64,000 nt of DNA from assembly GCA_963734815.1 (NCBI GenBank), contig CAVTIH010000001.1, positions 1,302,001 through 1,366,000 on the forward strand. The letters run 5' to 3'. The DNA comes from Palsa-744 sp963734815 (GTDB lineage: Bacteria > Actinomycetota > Thermoleophilia > Solirubrobacterales > Solirubrobacteraceae). Below are positions 25,981 through 33,830 of the stretch, one piece after another. The translations under genes and the position numbers were made by a program. The notes below the pieces were generated by a model that was not told the DNA's origin, made no database searches, and saw nothing but the letters and a program-made list of their open reading frames with translations. Numbering within the stretch: the stretch's first letter is position 1; the number at the start of each line of letters is the position of its first letter.

Positions 25981-26076
25981 GACCATGCAATGCTCGGTGT
26001 CTCGTATGCATCGGAATCGCTGTGCGTCTCATTCGATCAAGCGGCTGATGTGCTCAGCTTGACGCAGAGCGGATGA
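25981..26076 (+). pseudogene. Orphan fragment of an SCPS/LCVAVD repeat
   Basis: The frame from 25981 reads DHAMLGVSYASESLCV, then SFDQAADVLSLTQSG and a stop at 26074-26076. It matches one repeat of the 22824-25475 protein, with the first Cys changed to Tyr. It ends inside the 3' end of the element's tRNA-Gly and has no start or upstream gene, so it is a leftover of a duplicated or rearranged repeat gene. Confidence 0.6.
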
Positions 26077-26141
26077 TGGGATTCGAACCCACGACCTTCG
26101 CCATGGCAAGGCGACGCTCTAGCCAGCTGAGCTACATCCGC
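26068..26141 (-). tRNA. Intact tRNA-Gly(GCC) carried by the mobile element
   Basis: On the minus strand: acceptor GCGGATG/CATCCGC, D-arm GCTC/GAGC, anticodon arm GTCGCC-TTGCCAT-GGCGA, T-arm GTGGG-TTCGAAT-CCCAT and discriminator T. The anticodon GCC is at 26105-26107. All four stems pair. It lies 45 bp from the integrase stop, and decodes the same codons as the host gene that the element interrupts, so it can compensate for that loss. Confidence 0.95.
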
Positions 26142-26186
26142 GTGACCCGGCCATTCTAGCCGGCCAAGCGGCCGCGTGCCATCCGA

Positions 26187-27341
26187 TCAGGCAGCCTCCT
26201 CGAGCTCGCCCTTCGCCCGGAAGGCGCCCGAGAGCAGTTCGGCGTCCTCCGCCCGGCTCTTGTGATGCAAGTAGCGCATCGTCGTCTTTATGTCGGCGTG
26301 CCCCATCCACGCCTGGACTTGGACGATCGAGGCCGAGTTGATTGCCAGCGAGCCAAATGTGTGGCGCAGGTTGTGGAACCGCAGGAAGCGCAGTCCGGCG
26401 CGGTCGAGGTCGGCGATGTAGCGCCGACGCAGCGCCGAGCCGTCGATCGGCTCCCCGCTCTCGCCGACGAACACGGGATCCTTGGGCTGGGTGTGGTGCT
26501 CCCGTGCCTTCAGAACCTTCAGCGTGCCAGCCACGTCCTCGACCATCGGCACCGTGCGCGACTTACGCGACTTCGGCCGCCCGCGCTCGCCGCCCGAGAC
26601 AGATTCCCAGACGCGGATCGAGTGGTTCTCGAAGTCCACGTCTTCCCAAAGCAGCGCAACCAGTTCGCCGCGCCGCAGGCCACTGAAGGCGGCTGTGAGA
26701 TACACGACGCCGTCCTGGGAGTCGCTCGCCTTGGCAACGAGCTGACGGATCTCCTCGGGCGAGTAGAAGTCGAATCGGGCGGCGTCGTAGGATTCGCGCA
26801 GCTTCTCCACGTCGCGGGCGGGGTTGTTCAGCAGGCCGTGCTTGCGCAACGCGTACTCGAAGATGCCGTGCAGGATCGCCAGCAGCTTGTTCGCGTTGCG
26901 GCGGCTCATCCCGTGGTCCTTGACCCCCTCGTCGCGCCACCGTTCGATGCGCGCGGCACCAATCGACTCGATCCGCAGGGCACCGAACGTCTCGATCAGG
27001 TGGTGGTCGAGCACGGAGCGGTAGTCGCGCTTGGTGCTCGACGACCAGTCGCGCTTGAGCCTACCCGAGGCATACCAATCCTCGGCCACGTCCTTGAACG
27101 TGACCCCGGTGCGTCCCTGCGCGGCGGCGCCGCGGCGCGCGTCGACGAGGATCCCGTCGAGCGCAGCCTGCGCGTCCTTCTCGCGCAGGAAGCCCGGCGC
27201 CGGCGGACCGGACGTGCTCCAGTCTCTGCCGAGCCGCTTCTCGTGTTGGCCGGTCGCGTCGCGCCACTTGGCGTACCAGACGCCGCCACGCTTACCAGCC
27301 CGCAGCCGGATATGACCCGAGACGGGGACGAGGGCGGGCAC
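26187..27341 (-). CDS. int: Tyrosine recombinase/integrase of the element
   Basis: A 384-residue phage-type integrase: N-terminal arm-binding region, SAM-like core-binding domain (~80-170), and catalytic domain with Arg223 in FSGLRRGEL, Lys near 260, His323-x-x-Arg326 in HNLRHTFGS, His348 in MGHAD and the nucleophile Tyr357 in TTMRYLHH. It catalyses site-specific recombination between the 15-bp tRNA-Gly core and the element's attP. It lies next to attR and reads into the element, with the replacement tRNA immediately downstream. All catalytic residues look intact, so integration may still work. Confidence 0.93.
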   Translation of the reverse strand: MPALVPVSGHIRLRAGKRGGVWYAKWRDATGQHEKRLGRDWSTSGPPAPGFLREKDAQAALDGILVDARRGAAAQGRTGVTFKDVAEDWYASGRLKRDWSSSTKRDYRSVLDHHLIETFGALRIESIGAARIERWRDEGVKDHGMSRRNANKLLAILHGIFEYALRKHGLLNNPARDVEKLRESYDAARFDFYSPEEIRQLVAKASDSQDGVVYLTAAFSGLRRGELVALLWEDVDFENHSIRVWESVSGGERGRPKSRKSRTVPMVEDVAGTLKVLKAREHHTQPKDPVFVGESGEPIDGSALRRRYIADLDRAGLRFLRFHNLRHTFGSLAINSASIVQVQAWMGHADIKTTMRYLHHKSRAEDAELLSGAFRAKGELEEAA

Positions 27342-27457
27342 GTCAGGCTCCTTCCGATCGAATGGCCGTCCGAGCCCTCTGCATCACTGATGGAATGCCC
27401 ATCGGTCGACTTGCCGGTCTGCTCATTCCTTCAGGATACATGCAGGGTCGGCGGACC

Positions 27458-27480
27458 TTCTCCCGAACTTTCTCCCGGAA
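27458..27480. promoter_or_regulatory. Paired TTCTCCCGAA motifs near attR, candidate integrase arm sites
   Basis: TTCTCCCGAA (27458-27467) and TTTCTCCCGGAA (27469-27480), matching the pair at 15733-15756 near attL; TTCTCCCG also occurs at 27548-27555 beside the core. The stretch 27342-27562 between integrase and attR holds no gene. Confidence 0.5.
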
Positions 27481-27562
27481 CTACTCAGATCAGCCTAAGA
27501 TTACTCGGCCACCTTTGGCTTTACTACAAGTGTTTGGCCATAGAATCTTCTCCCGTGGCGAA

Positions 27563-27604
27563 TTGCCATGCAGAAGGTCGAGGGTTCGAGTCCCATCATC
27601 CGCT
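27563..27604 (+). tRNA. tRNA-Gly(GCC) 3' half, disrupted; attR
   Basis: Starts with the core TTGCCATGCAGAAGG and continues through the variable loop, T-arm (GAGGG-TTCGAGT-CCCAT) and acceptor CATCCGC-T. It complements the 5' half at 15644-15690 exactly. The T-stem has an A-A mismatch at its second pair, possibly drift after disruption. No D-arm precedes it, so no functional tRNA can be made here. Confidence 0.92.
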
Positions 27605-27699
27605 CTCTGGAGTTCTCTGCAAAATTGAGGGGGCTTCTCAGTCAGAATGCACTCACGCCAAAGCGGTCACAGTAGCCGAGCGTTCTTGCGTCGGTCCTG

Positions 27700-28740
27700 T
27701 TGGCTAGGATTGGGCCGATCAACCGTCGAGGAGCGAGGCCAGATATGACATTGGGAAGCAGCGGGATGGGTGGGCTCGGTAGCCATTCCAGCTACGCGGG
27801 GCGACCGGCACCGGAGGACGTGCCGGGTTATAAAGCGTCCGACGCCGGTCGCCGTGAGGGTCGTATCGCGCGGGGCTCCAGGCTTTCGGGCGAGGCGTTC
27901 GGGGTCATCAGCCACGATCGCGGTCTGCTGTGCCTGGCGCTGACGGCTGTGGTGTTGGATCTGCTTATCGCGGGCACGTTTCTAGGGGTTGCTGCGGCGC
28001 TGGCTGGTGAGCATCATCGGCGGCTCGTTTTGCTCGTGGCGGTTGCGGCCGCGTCGTATCCGATGACGGTGGTGGGCACGTTCTTGAATGTGGCGTTGCT
28101 CAGCACCGTCGCGCGGCGCTGGGGTGGTGAGGATGTCTCCGTTCGTGACGGTTTGGCGGTCGCGGGCACTCGCTGGGCGCCGATCCTTGCGTGGTCGCTT
28201 GTCGCGGCGACACTTGGCGCGGTCCTGTCGCTCGCTGAGCGGATCGGTCATTTCGGCTGGATCGAGCGGCTCGTCGCGATGCTGTTGGATATCGCGTGGG
28301 GTGCAGCGACCTTCTTCGTGATCCCTGCGCTTGCAGCTGATGGTGTGGGGCCGGGCGAGGCGCTGAAACGCTCGGTGGCGACGGTACGCAGGCGGTGGGC
28401 TGAGGGAGCGACCGGAACGATCGTGATCAGCGGTGCAACCAGCCTGCTGCTGATCCCCGGCATCCTGATCTGCACCGCCGGCTACCAACAGTTCGGCTCG
28501 CACCCCACGAGTGGGGTCGCGCTGCTCGCCGTAGGGATCCTCGCGGCGTTGCCCGTCGTCGTGTATGGGAATGCGACATCGGCCGTCTTCACGCTCGCCG
28601 TATATCGGCATGCGCAGGATGCCGATACACACAGCCCGTTCCCGGTGGCCGATCTCGAGAACCCCTTTGTGGGGGGCATCAAGAGCTCGCGACGGATCCG
28701 CGCTTGGCTTGGTCGACACCGACGGCCCAAGCCCGCCTGA
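27700..28740 (+). CDS. DUF6159 family membrane protein
   Basis: A 346-residue protein; the ATG at 27745 (MTLGSSGMGGLG) is an alternative start. A soluble N-terminal ~65 residues is followed by six predicted helices in pairs, with conserved blocks SHDRGLLCLALTAVVL, ATFFVIPALAADGVGPGEALKRSV and the ending TLAVYRHAQDA typical of DUF6159. Function of the family is unknown. First intact chromosomal gene right of the element. Confidence 0.7.
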   Translation: MARIGPINRRGARPDMTLGSSGMGGLGSHSSYAGRPAPEDVPGYKASDAGRREGRIARGSRLSGEAFGVISHDRGLLCLALTAVVLDLLIAGTFLGVAAALAGEHHRRLVLLVAVAAASYPMTVVGTFLNVALLSTVARRWGGEDVSVRDGLAVAGTRWAPILAWSLVAATLGAVLSLAERIGHFGWIERLVAMLLDIAWGAATFFVIPALAADGVGPGEALKRSVATVRRRWAEGATGTIVISGATSLLLIPGILICTAGYQQFGSHPTSGVALLAVGILAALPVVVYGNATSAVFTLAVYRHAQDADTHSPFPVADLENPFVGGIKSSRRIRAWLGRHRRPKPA

Positions 28741-28789
28741 CGCGAAGGCAGCGCCCCGCGAGCGCAACACCCATAGCCGCGAGTGCCCC

Positions 28790-29866
28790 TCAAAACTCAA
28801 ACCGCGCCAACCGCAGCCCGCCGCGGGTCTCGCCGGCGCTCATCGCGCTCAGGGCGGGGACCATCTCGCTGGTGACGAGGCCGTGCTCGGCGGTGAGCTC
28901 GTCAATGATCTGGAAGGCGTGGGCGATCCGCTGGGGGGTGTCGATGACGGTGCTCAGCACCGGGACCTGGCGGCGGACTCGCAGGAGGCTGTCGCCGTGC
29001 GGGGGGTGGTCACCGTGGAAGCCCCATATCCCCCGCAGGGTGGTGGCGCCGGCGGCGTCGGATTCGCGCAGGCGGCGGATCAGCTGGAGGTGCAGCGGGT
29101 GGCCGTCGTGGGTGGCGCTGTGAGAGGAGTACACGGTCAGCTTCTGCCACAGGTCCAGTCCCCGCTCGTCGCTGGCGGGCAGCTCGTGGGGGGTGGCAAG
29201 CAGCTGACCGTCGCGCTTGCACACGCGCACGCGCTCGAGCGTCAGCAGGGGCTCGCTCAGCAGGCTCCCGAGCTCGGGCATCGCCGCGGCGATCCGCTCG
29301 CCGGCGCTGACCGCGACGATCACCGTCGGCACGTCGGCGTTGCGGCTGAAGAAGCCCGCGCGGAAGCGCCGGCCGCCGCGGGTGCCGTCGACGCCCAGAA
29401 GCACGGTTGCGCCGGCGATCCCGTGGCGGTGCAGCGCCTCGCACACCGCGGCGAACGCGGGCGTGCCGTTGACGCGCTCGCGGCGGCCCACGTAGATCGT
29501 CAGCTTGGTGGCCTCCTGGAGCTGCTCCGGCAGTCGCACCGGCCCAATCTCGCCGGTGAGCAGGCGGGTGCGCTCGAGCGTCATCAACCCGCGGCGCTTG
29601 ATTTGCAGCACCGGCTCGAGCATCGCTTCGATCCGCTCGCGCCGATCGACCGCGATCGAGACGACGGGCAGGTCTTCGGAAAGGCTCAGCAGCCGGTCGG
29701 TGCGCAGGTGGTGCAGGCGCCCGAAGCCCTCGGTTCCGCGCAGCAGCACGCTCGCCGCAAGGCGGTGCCCACCGTAGATTTCCAGCAGCTCGTCGGCGAG
29801 CAGCCCATCGGGCGTGCGGTCGCGCTCGCCGAAGTAGGTGGTGAGGGTCAGGCAGTCCTCGTTCAC
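28790..29866 (-). CDS. Triple DUF190 protein of the fluoride-export operon
   Basis: 358 residues from GTG 29866, whose GTGA overlaps the crcB2 stop. Three consecutive DUF190 domains (starting near LTLTTYFGERDRT, TKLTIYVGRRERV and KLTVYSSHSATH) share the pattern strand-GATVLLG-hairpin-VPVxxxVID-ITLERVR. DUF190 proteins have a PII-like ferredoxin fold and are often encoded with CrcB. A single chain with three domains could form a pseudotrimer like PII. A regulatory role in fluoride export is inferred. Confidence 0.82.
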   Translation of the reverse strand: MNEDCLTLTTYFGERDRTPDGLLADELLEIYGGHRLAASVLLRGTEGFGRLHHLRTDRLLSLSEDLPVVSIAVDRRERIEAMLEPVLQIKRRGLMTLERTRLLTGEIGPVRLPEQLQEATKLTIYVGRRERVNGTPAFAAVCEALHRHGIAGATVLLGVDGTRGGRRFRAGFFSRNADVPTVIVAVSAGERIAAAMPELGSLLSEPLLTLERVRVCKRDGQLLATPHELPASDERGLDLWQKLTVYSSHSATHDGHPLHLQLIRRLRESDAAGATTLRGIWGFHGDHPPHGDSLLRVRRQVPVLSTVIDTPQRIAHAFQIIDELTAEHGLVTSEMVPALSAMSAGETRGGLRLARFEF

Positions 29867-30231
29867 AGATGCACCCCGATCGCGTGTCCGAGCGCGGCGG
29901 CCCCGACGCCGGCGGCGAGGCTGAGCGCGATGTTGAGCAGTGCGCTGGCGCCCTCCGCGTCCTCTGCCAGGCGTTGGGACTCGAGCATCCAGGTGGAGAA
30001 CGTGGTGTAGGAGCCAAGCGTCGCTGTGCCCGCCAGCACCAGCGCATTGCCGGTGAGCGCCGCTCCGGTGAGCACACCGAGCAGCAGTGCGCCGCTCGCG
30101 TTGACCGCGAGGGTGCCGAGCGGAAAGCCGCCCCTCGCGAGGCGTGAGCCGACTGTGCCATCGAGCATGAAACGCGCGAGCGCCCCGCCGCCGCCGAGCA
30201 GCGCCACACCGACCCACACCCATGCGCTCAC
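29863..30231 (-). CDS. crcB: Fluoride channel Fluc/CrcB, second subunit
   Basis: A 122-residue, four-helix protein from GTG 30231 (GTGA overlap with the upstream crcB1 stop). Family blocks: GGALARFMLDG, FPLGTLAVNASGALLLGV and the TLGSYTTFSTWMLES phenylalanine/serine track lining the pore. Fluc channels are antiparallel dimers that expel fluoride; two adjacent genes usually encode a heterodimer. Confidence 0.92.
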   Translation of the reverse strand: MSAWVWVGVALLGGGGALARFMLDGTVGSRLARGGFPLGTLAVNASGALLLGVLTGAALTGNALVLAGTATLGSYTTFSTWMLESQRLAEDAEGASALLNIALSLAAGVGAAALGHAIGVHL

Positions 30232-30626
30232 ACGATCACCCGCACGCGCCGCACGCTCGCCGTGGCCACCCAGATCGCCAGGTAGCCGGCCGCGATGCTC
30301 GCTGCGGCGTAGCTCGCGGCGAGCTCGTAGCGGTGGTGTTCGAGCATCCTGAGGATCTCCACCTGCATCGTCGAGAAGGTGGTGTACGCGCCGCAGAAGC
30401 CGGTGCCGAGCAGCGGGCGCCGGTAGGTCGAGAGCGGCAGGCGCTCCTGCAGCCGGGTGGCGAGGTAGCCGAGCAGGAACGAGCCGCTGACGTTGATCGC
30501 GAACGTCGCCCACGGCCACTGCGTGGCGGTGCTCGTGAAGGTCTCGCCCAGCCACACCCGCAGCAGGCCCCCGGCGGCCCCGCCGACGAAGATCGCTGCG
30601 AGCTCGCGTCTGTCTGGATTGGGCAT
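30228..30626 (-). CDS. crcB: Fluoride channel Fluc/CrcB, first subunit
   Basis: A 132-residue protein from ATG 30626. A TTG five codons upstream (30641) has a better-placed GAGGAG, so translation may begin there. Four helices with AAGGLLRVWLGE, ATFAINVSGSFLLGY and TGFCGAYTTFSTMQVEIL, the conserved pore region. First gene of the crcB1-crcB2-DUF190 operon, under the fluoride riboswitch at 30683-30760. Confidence 0.92.
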   Translation of the reverse strand: MPNPDRRELAAIFVGGAAGGLLRVWLGETFTSTATQWPWATFAINVSGSFLLGYLATRLQERLPLSTYRRPLLGTGFCGAYTTFSTMQVEILRMLEHHRYELAASYAAASIAAGYLAIWVATASVRRVRVIV

Positions 30627-30682
30627 TCGGGAAGGGCGCAAGCTGCTGGATGCTCCTCTCGCGGGTGGTGTGTCGAGTTCGC

Positions 30683-30760
30683 GAAAGGAGCCATCAGCCC
30701 TTGTCCGAAGTGGGCGGTTTGGAAGGCCGCTGTGGGCCTTCACGTCAGGGCTCCATCTGA
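30683..30760 (-). ncRNA. Fluoride riboswitch (crcB motif)
   Basis: On the minus strand the 5' element CAGATGGAGCC (30759-30749) pairs through GGAGCC with GGCTCC (30692-30687) to form P1. An extended P2 (AAGGCC/GGCCTT) is followed by CAAACCGCCC, and P3 (GCCC/GGGC) leads into the highly conserved GGGCTGATGGCTCCT. Spacing and conserved residues match the known fluoride aptamer, and it lies 57 bases before a fluoride-channel gene. A downstream TCGCG/CGCGA stem next to GAGGAG may be the expression platform. The rest of the 30627-30940 gap holds no gene. Confidence 0.9.
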
Positions 30761-30940
30761 CTTCGCGCAAGATACCGCACGATCGCGCCGCTGGGTGTCG
30801 CTGCAATCGTGGATGCATCTGCCGTCGTCCGGCCCTTCGGTCGAGGGCGAAGCAGGGTGTAGGGGGGAGCAGAGCAGGTGGTTGGACTGCGCGGAGAGCG
30901 ATGGCCTGACGAAGTCTGTGGCCGCGAAGATCGAGCGGCC

Positions 30941-32038
30941 TCAGATGCACACCACGTAACGCCCGCCGTCTCCGCGCGCGACGGCCCCGCTCAGCTCGAG
31001 CTCCACCAGTGCCACGAGCACCTCGCTCGCGGGAGCGCCTTCGAGCGTGCCTCCGGTGGTGAGCTTGGCCACCGTGTCGTTGCCCGCGCCCACCTGCTCG
31101 AGCACGGCCCGCAGGCGCTCCCCCTGCGCCGGGCGCGACACGGCGACCTGGTGTACTCCTGCTCCGTACAGCGCATCCAACACATCCTGAGGGTCGCGCA
31201 CCAGCAGTGCGCCCCCGCGCAGTAGCTGGTGGGGGCCGCGAGCGGCCGGGGCGCTCACGCGTCCGGGGACCGCCGCGACGGCTGTGCCGGCGGCGTCCGC
31301 CAGCCGCGCGTGCAGCAGTTCGGCGGGGCGCTCGTATGCCTCCACCACGATCACGATGCGCGCGAGCGCCGCCACGATCCGCGTGCGGGCGATGTGGCAC
31401 CAGCCGCGGGCTGCCGCGCCGCACGGCAGCTCTGCCAGCGCGCAGCCCTCCTTGGCGATACGTCGATGCAGGCCGCGCCAACTTGCGGGATTGGCCACGT
31501 CCACGCCACCCGCCATCACCGTCAGCGTGCGGGCGCCCGCCTGCAGCGCGCCTTGGTGGGCCGCCGCCGCGATGCCCTCCGCAAGGCCGCTCACCACTGT
31601 GATGCCGCTCGCCGCCAAACCGCGCGCGAGGCCGTAGGCGACCTCCATGCCGTAGTCACTTGCACGGCGCGTCCCCACGATCGCCACCGTCGGTTGTGCG
31701 AGCAACTCATGCATGCGCTCGATGTCGCCCGCCACGTGCAGCATCCGCGGCGCGTCATCCGCGCCCCGCAGCGCAATCGGGTAGTGGGGGTGGTGGCGAC
31801 AGATCCGCTGCACTCGTTCGGTCGCCGGCAGCGGGTCGCGCTGGAATTGCGCGTGGCGTTCCAGCAACTCTGTCTTTCGCCTGCCGCCGAGCGCTTTGAT
31901 CAGCTCTTTGTCGGCGAGCGCCAGCGCCCGCAATAGACGCTCTGGATCGCGCGCACGGTAGGCCAGCCGTGCGCTCAAGATCTCCAGCAGCCAGGCACGT
32001 CGCAGGCATGCGGTGCAGGCGTCCGAGGTCACGCTCAT
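30941..32038 (-). CDS. dprA: DNA-processing protein DprA
   Basis: A 365-residue protein from ATG 32038 (TGATG overlap with comM; GTG 32041 is an alternative). The Rossmann core has VAIVGTRRASDYGMEVAY, VVSGLAEGIAAAAHQGAL, VMAGGVDVANP and ALARIVIVVEA; a C-terminal winged helix follows. DprA loads RecA on incoming single-stranded DNA in natural transformation. The core is atypical: AEGI-A for the usual ARGID, and HIARTRI in place of FPxRNRI, so DNA binding may be altered. Confidence 0.85.
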   Translation of the reverse strand: MSVTSDACTACLRRAWLLEILSARLAYRARDPERLLRALALADKELIKALGGRRKTELLERHAQFQRDPLPATERVQRICRHHPHYPIALRGADDAPRMLHVAGDIERMHELLAQPTVAIVGTRRASDYGMEVAYGLARGLAASGITVVSGLAEGIAAAAHQGALQAGARTLTVMAGGVDVANPASWRGLHRRIAKEGCALAELPCGAAARGWCHIARTRIVAALARIVIVVEAYERPAELLHARLADAAGTAVAAVPGRVSAPAARGPHQLLRGGALLVRDPQDVLDALYGAGVHQVAVSRPAQGERLRAVLEQVGAGNDTVAKLTTGGTLEGAPASEVLVALVELELSGAVARGDGGRYVVCI

Positions 32039-33657
32039 CACGCTGCCCGCCTTCCCCTGCCAGCCTCCTGCGCGCGCAGCGAGAGCACCAGCGCGACGTC
32101 CTGCTCGCGGGTGCGCGCGCTGCCGTCGAGGTCAGCGGCGGTCCGAGCCACGCGCAGTACGCGGGCGATGCCGCGGGCGCTCATCGTGCCCCGCTCCTGC
32201 GCGCCGTGCAGCAACCGTTCGGCGCCCTCGCTCATTGCCAGATGGCGGCGCAACATGGGGGCGTCCATCTGCGCGTTGGTGCTCACTCCCTCGGCGCGCA
32301 GGCGCGATGTCTGGCGCTCGCGGGCGCTCACCACCCGCTCGCGGGCCTCCGCGGAGGAGATCGCCGGCGCGTCGGCCTGATCGCGCCCGCCCAGCCGCGC
32401 GGAGGGTCGGTCCCCGCGCATCCCATCCGCTCGATCGGTCTGTCGTGTCCCCGGCCGCTGCAGGTGGGCGATCAGGTCGATGCGATCCAGCAACGGCCCG
32501 CTGAGGCGCCGCTTGTGGCGGGCGATGTCGGCTTCGCCGCACTTGCACCGATCCCCTTCCCCGAGGTAGCCGCAGGGGCAGGGGTTGGTCGCGGCGATCA
32601 GCGCGAAGCGTGCGGGGTACACCGCCGAATGGCGGGCGCGCACGATCGCCACGCGCCCATCCTCTAGTGGCTGGCGCAGCGCCTCTAGGGTGGGGCGCGC
32701 GAACTCGGATAGCTCGTCGAGAAACAGTACGCCGCGGTGGGCCAGCACCACCTCGCCGACCCACCCGCGCCGGGCGCCGCCGACCAGGCCGGCGGTGGTG
32801 GTCGAATGGTGGGGGGCGCGGAAGGGTCGGCGGCGAATCAGCTCTCCATCCTCCAAGCGGCCCGTGATGCTTTGGATGCGAGTCACCTCGATCGCCTCCG
32901 CGCGGCTGAGCGGTGGCAGGATCGTCGGCAGTCGCTGCGCCAGCATCGTCTTGCCGGTGCCCGGGGGGCCGCTGAGCAGGAGGTTGTGCTCGCCCGCGGC
33001 AGCGAGGATCAGCGCCTCGACCGCCTGTGGCTGGCCACGCACGTCACAGAGGTCCAGATGCCCCGGCCCACTGCTCCAAGCCGCTGCCTCGCAATCGTGC
33101 TCGGACTCCTCGCCCCCTGGGCGGTGGGAGGGCAATGGGTCGCCACGCCCGCCACTCAGTACGCGCGCCGCGCTGGCGAGACACTCGGCGACGCTGACGT
33201 CAAGGTCCTCCACCAGCGCTGCCTCACGTGCCCGTGCGCCTGCGAGCACGAGCGCCTGCAGACCCTCCTCCCGCGCGGCCTGCGCGATCGCCAGGGTGCC
33301 GTGGCACGGGCGCACCTCGCCGTCGAGTGAGAGCTCGCCGAACAGCGCGTGGCTCGCCAGGCGCTTGGGTGGGAGTTGGTTGGAGGCCGCCAGCACCGCA
33401 CAGGCGAGCGCGAGATCGAGACCGGGGCCAACCTTGGGGATGTCGCCGGGCGCGAGATTGGCGGTGATCCGCCGGTCGGGGAACTCGTACCCCGAGTTGA
33501 GGATCGCCGCGCGCACGCGATCACGCGCCTCGCGCACCGCGACATCGGCGAGACCGACGATCGTGAACGACGGCAGCCCGGCGCGGATGTCCACCTCCAC
33601 GGTCACCGCGCGTGTCTGCAGCCCCTCGATCGTGAACGTTCGCGCTCGCGCCAGCAT
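32038..33657 (-). CDS. comM: ComM/YifB family MCM-like ATPase
   Basis: 539 residues from ATG 33657 with AAGGAGG upstream. The N-terminal ChlI-like domain (MLARARTFTIEGL; GLPSFTIVGLAD) leads to an AAA+ core with Walker A SGPPGTGKT, Walker B GVLFLDELSEF, sensor AATNPCPCGY and a four-Cys zinc site (CPCG...CKCG). The C-terminal Mg-chelatase-type domain completes it. ComM is a hexameric helicase that extends recombination branches during natural transformation. Together with dprA it forms a two-gene operon. Confidence 0.93.
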   Translation of the reverse strand: MLARARTFTIEGLQTRAVTVEVDIRAGLPSFTIVGLADVAVREARDRVRAAILNSGYEFPDRRITANLAPGDIPKVGPGLDLALACAVLAASNQLPPKRLASHALFGELSLDGEVRPCHGTLAIAQAAREEGLQALVLAGARAREAALVEDLDVSVAECLASAARVLSGGRGDPLPSHRPGGEESEHDCEAAAWSSGPGHLDLCDVRGQPQAVEALILAAAGEHNLLLSGPPGTGKTMLAQRLPTILPPLSRAEAIEVTRIQSITGRLEDGELIRRRPFRAPHHSTTTAGLVGGARRGWVGEVVLAHRGVLFLDELSEFARPTLEALRQPLEDGRVAIVRARHSAVYPARFALIAATNPCPCGYLGEGDRCKCGEADIARHKRRLSGPLLDRIDLIAHLQRPGTRQTDRADGMRGDRPSARLGGRDQADAPAISSAEARERVVSARERQTSRLRAEGVSTNAQMDAPMLRRHLAMSEGAERLLHGAQERGTMSARGIARVLRVARTAADLDGSARTREQDVALVLSLRAQEAGRGRRAA

Positions 33658-33830
33658 GCTCGCCTCCTTTGTCGGACGTGTTCGGGGTCGTCGATCAGAC
33701 GACTGTCCGCAAGTTAGGTTGCGCTTGGGACGGTACGCTCGGCCGGGCCTGGTTGGCGCTGGCTTGCACGCCAGCCGTAAGGCTCCGGCCGCCACCACAA
33801 CCCCGATCGGATGTCGTTCAAAATGGCTCC

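Larger units (their letters stand above)
15676..27577. mobile_element. ~11.9-kb integrative element inserted in the anticodon arm of tRNA-Gly(GCC)
   Basis: Bounded by exact 15-bp copies of TTGCCATGCAGAAGG (15676-15690 and 27563-27577). Joining the outside halves recreates a complete tRNA-Gly(GCC). Contents: a tyrosine integrase next to the right end, a PIN toxin module next to the left end, an excisionase-like HTH protein, a VirD4/TraG-like ATPase with a membrane partner, secreted cargo proteins, and an intact tRNA-Gly(GCC) of its own. No relaxase or replication gene is visible, so it looks mobilizable or decayed rather than self-transmissible. Confidence 0.85.

Noticed and set aside
28790..30223. 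477-codon version of the DUF190 gene
   Set aside because: The first ~119 codons overlap crcB2 in another frame and are low-complexity Arg/His; the GTGA overlap at 29863-29866 marks the true start.
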